From Candidatus Thalassarchaeum betae (GTDB lineage Archaea; Thermoplasmatota; Poseidoniia; Poseidoniales; Thalassarchaeaceae): 24,350 bases of DNA. The position numbers and the translations under genes were made by a program. Of this stretch, positions 23,292 through 24,350 are shown piece by piece (the first letter of the stretch is position 1; each line of letters opens with the position of its first letter). The DNA is taken from NCBI GenBank assembly GCA_022448665.1, contig JAKUUO010000019.1, forward strand, positions 1 through 24,350, given 5' to 3'. The notes under the pieces were generated by a model. The model searched no databases. It saw nothing but the letters and a program-made list of their open reading frames with translations, and was not told where the DNA came from.

Positions 23292-23369
23292 AACAGTCCC
23301 TACCACAGAGGGTTGCTCACCATGGGAACTTGTAAGACCAAATCACAAAGTCGTTGACAATGCATTGAG

Positions 23370-23387
23370 GGGTTGCTTAGTCAACCC
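23370..23387. repeat. Inverted repeats in the DUF454-MarC spacer
   Basis: GGGTTG-CTTAGT-CAACCC (23370-23387) is a 6-bp stem. An overlapping pair GTTGAC (23353-23358) and GTCAAC (23380-23385) gives an alternative fold. A partial copy of the first arm, GAGGGTTGCT, occurs near 23317. These may form the 3' end of the DUF454 transcript. The rest of the spacer (23292-23429) shows no convincing gene. Confidence 0.4.
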
Positions 23388-23429
23388 TAGCTGATGTGTA
23401 GGAAATGGTGCATATCCTAGATGGATAAC

Positions 23430-23460
23430 TGAATCGTTCAACCTGAGCGATTCAAATAGG
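23430..23460 (+). promoter_or_regulatory. TATA box with overlapping inverted-repeat operator upstream of marC
   Basis: TGAATCG (23430-23436), 11 bases, CGATTCA (23448-23454) is a perfect 7-bp dyad. Its right arm runs directly into CAAATAGG (23453-23460), a TATA-like element about 26 bp before ATG 23483. The layout predicts a leaderless promoter that a dimeric regulator binding the dyad could block or assist. Confidence 0.45.
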
Positions 23461-23482
23461 GGGCGCATGGCGCTCGCATTCT

Positions 23483-24121
23483 ATGGACCTTGGTACGCTG
23501 GTACTCGCAATTATCCCACTGCTGGTAGTCGTCGACCCGCCTGCATCGATCGCTTTCTTCCTGACCCTTGGCTCGGAGCGCAGCACAACTACGCTTCGCA
23601 GAATCGCCTTTCGAGCGTGTGCATTCGCGACAATGATACTGCTCTTCTTCGTCTTCAGCGGTGAAGCACTGCTGACTTACATGCACGTCGAGATGTACAG
23701 TCTCCAGGCCGCGGGTGGCCTGCTGCTCGGGCTCATCGGAGTGAGTATGCTCAAAGAGGGCGAGAAGCCGAGTTATGAGCCCGCACTCATTCCATCTGGA
23801 GAGCAATTCGTTCACGAAACGCCAGTCGATTTCTCTCTCGTCCCATTGGGCATGCCGATGTTGGCGGGGCCGGGCTCGATCAGTCTGGTGATTCTCCTTG
23901 GGACGAACCCTGAATTCTCTACAAACATGGTCGCCATGGCAACCATTGCGGTGATGACCCTCTCGCTGCTGATGTTCATACTCGTCTCCTCGATGTCCAA
24001 CTTCCTCAGCGACAATGCGGTTCGCATCATCACTCGAATCATGGGGCTGCTCACCGTCGTCATTGCGGCCCAGTATCTGTTCGATGGATTGGCCGCGTGG
24101 CACGCGACTCTCGGCGCATGA
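23483..24121 (+). CDS. MarC family (UPF0056) integral membrane protein
   Basis: This 212-residue protein has about six membrane segments (roughly residues 3-25, 42-62, 69-88, 120-140, 146-168 and 183-204). The N-terminal LVLAIIPLLVVVDPPASIAFFLTL matches the MarC signature, where the usual NP is DP. The central repeat SLVPLGMPMLAGPGSISLVILLG is the second MarC signature (PLa.PlLaGPGaIs). The transport or other function of this family is not established, despite its historical link with antibiotic resistance. The ATG at 23483 fits the TATA box 26 bp upstream. Confidence 0.9.
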   Translation: MDLGTLVLAIIPLLVVVDPPASIAFFLTLGSERSTTTLRRIAFRACAFATMILLFFVFSGEALLTYMHVEMYSLQAAGGLLLGLIGVSMLKEGEKPSYEPALIPSGEQFVHETPVDFSLVPLGMPMLAGPGSISLVILLGTNPEFSTNMVAMATIAVMTLSLLMFILVSSMSNFLSDNAVRIITRIMGLLTVVIAAQYLFDGLAAWHATLGA

Positions 24122-24187
24122 GTCCGGAAGCTCAGGGGTTTAGATCCACGAGAGTCAACGCCTCGTTCAAGAGGCGGTCGCATGACG

Positions 24188-24301
24188 CTACGCCAAGAAG
24201 TCGAGGTACACGAGATACACGCAGAGTCCGACTATGATGAGGAGGATGACGGGCAAGTAGGCGGGGCGGTCGCCGTCGAACCATTCGAGAATCTTCCCCA
24301 T
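24188..24301 (-). CDS. 37-residue single-pass membrane protein
   Basis: Translating the minus strand from ATG 24301 gives a 37-residue protein: a polar start (MGKILEWFDGDRPAY) followed by one hydrophobic helix (LPVILLIIVGLCVYLVYLDFL) and stop. A clear GGAGG-type ribosome site lies about 9 bases upstream (within 24310-24320), which strongly supports translation. It begins 3 bp after a stop codon of the frame described next, so the two may be coupled. Function unknown. Confidence 0.62.
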   Translation of the reverse strand: MGKILEWFDGDRPAYLPVILLIIVGLCVYLVYLDFLA

Positions 24302-24304
24302 CTC

Positions 24305-24350
24305 TCAGTCCTCCCTCCCTGTCATTCCGTAGGCGGCGTGCGCCAGGCGG
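24305..24350 (-). CDS. 3' end of a gene running out of the window (tentative)
   Basis: On the minus strand one frame reads ...RLAHAAYGMTGRED then TGA at 24305-24307. It is only 14 residues and cannot be identified, but the stop lies 3 bp before the start of the small membrane protein, the usual spacing of coupled genes in this window. Confidence 0.35.
   Translation of the reverse strand, partial: RLAHAAYGMTGRED

Noticed and set aside
23321..23356. Short plus-strand frame starting at the ATG in the DUF454-MarC spacer
   Set aside because: Only 11 codons with no ribosome site.
23292..23430. CRISPR or tandem repeat array from recurring GGGTTGCT-like words
   Set aside because: Only two imperfect copies, no regular spacing or spacers.
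23438..24103. 221-codon minus-strand frame opposite marC
   Set aside because: Composition is His, Glu, Gln and Arg rich, typical of the antisense of a hydrophobic membrane protein gene.

Overview
The window looks like chromosomal DNA of a euryarchaeon with a fairly high G+C content, most likely a marine Thermoplasmata-type lineage (Marine Group II / Poseidoniales-like). That placement is inferred from gene content, not from a marker tree. Archaeal signatures are a Pcc1-like KEOPS subunit, archaeal 4-phosphopantoate-beta-alanine ligase, archaeal-type DnaG with a Toprim domain, a THEP1-type NTPase, a deoxyhypusine-synthase-family protein beside SpeD, an Lrp/AsnC regulator, and TATA-like boxes about 25 bp upstream of start codons (leaderless-style promoters). 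Genes are packed tightly with short overlaps. No insertion sequence, integrase, CRISPR array or rRNA was seen.

Layout. 1-4403: pcc1-like gene (+), FAD oxidoreductase (-), nadC plus phosphopantothenate synthetase (+, abutting: NAD and CoA synthesis), and an isopropylmalate/isocitrate dehydrogenase family enzyme (-). 4502-7171: a two-gene (+) cassette of a coiled-coil protein and a 660-aa adenine-methyltransferase-like protein whose catalytic NPPY motif reads RPPW. This is the least conventional part of the window. 7316-9297: THEP1 NTPase, small membrane protein, glycine cleavage H protein and RNase HI (+). 9298-10747: four-helix membrane protein (-) and a serine/threonine dehydratase-racemase (+). 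10769-10842: tRNA-Cys (-) with unusual D and T loops. 10920-13450: class I aminotransferase, S-adenosylmethionine decarboxylase and deoxyhypusine-synthase-family protein (+). 13442-15167: enolase and an upstream Cys-rich protein (-). 15311-16288: Lrp regulator (+) facing a thioredoxin-like protein. 16321-18615: large TPR membrane protein (-), upstream of the thioredoxin-like gene. 18729-19895: dnaG (-) with a GC-rich structured leader. 20124-22059: TerB-like protein, helical protein, small protein and MobA-like nucleotidyltransferase (+). 22051-22683: purN (-). 22806-24121: DUF454 and MarC-family membrane proteins (+). 24188-24350: a tiny membrane protein and the 3' tail of another gene (-).

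Most of the window is housekeeping metabolism: cofactors (NAD, CoA, possibly molybdopterin), glycolysis, purines, amino acids, polyamine/hypusine, primase and tRNA. The candidates for something new are the degenerate methyltransferase cassette, the tRNA-Cys elbow, and several uncharacterised small or helical proteins. Functions were assigned by reading motifs in the translated sequence; no database search was possible.
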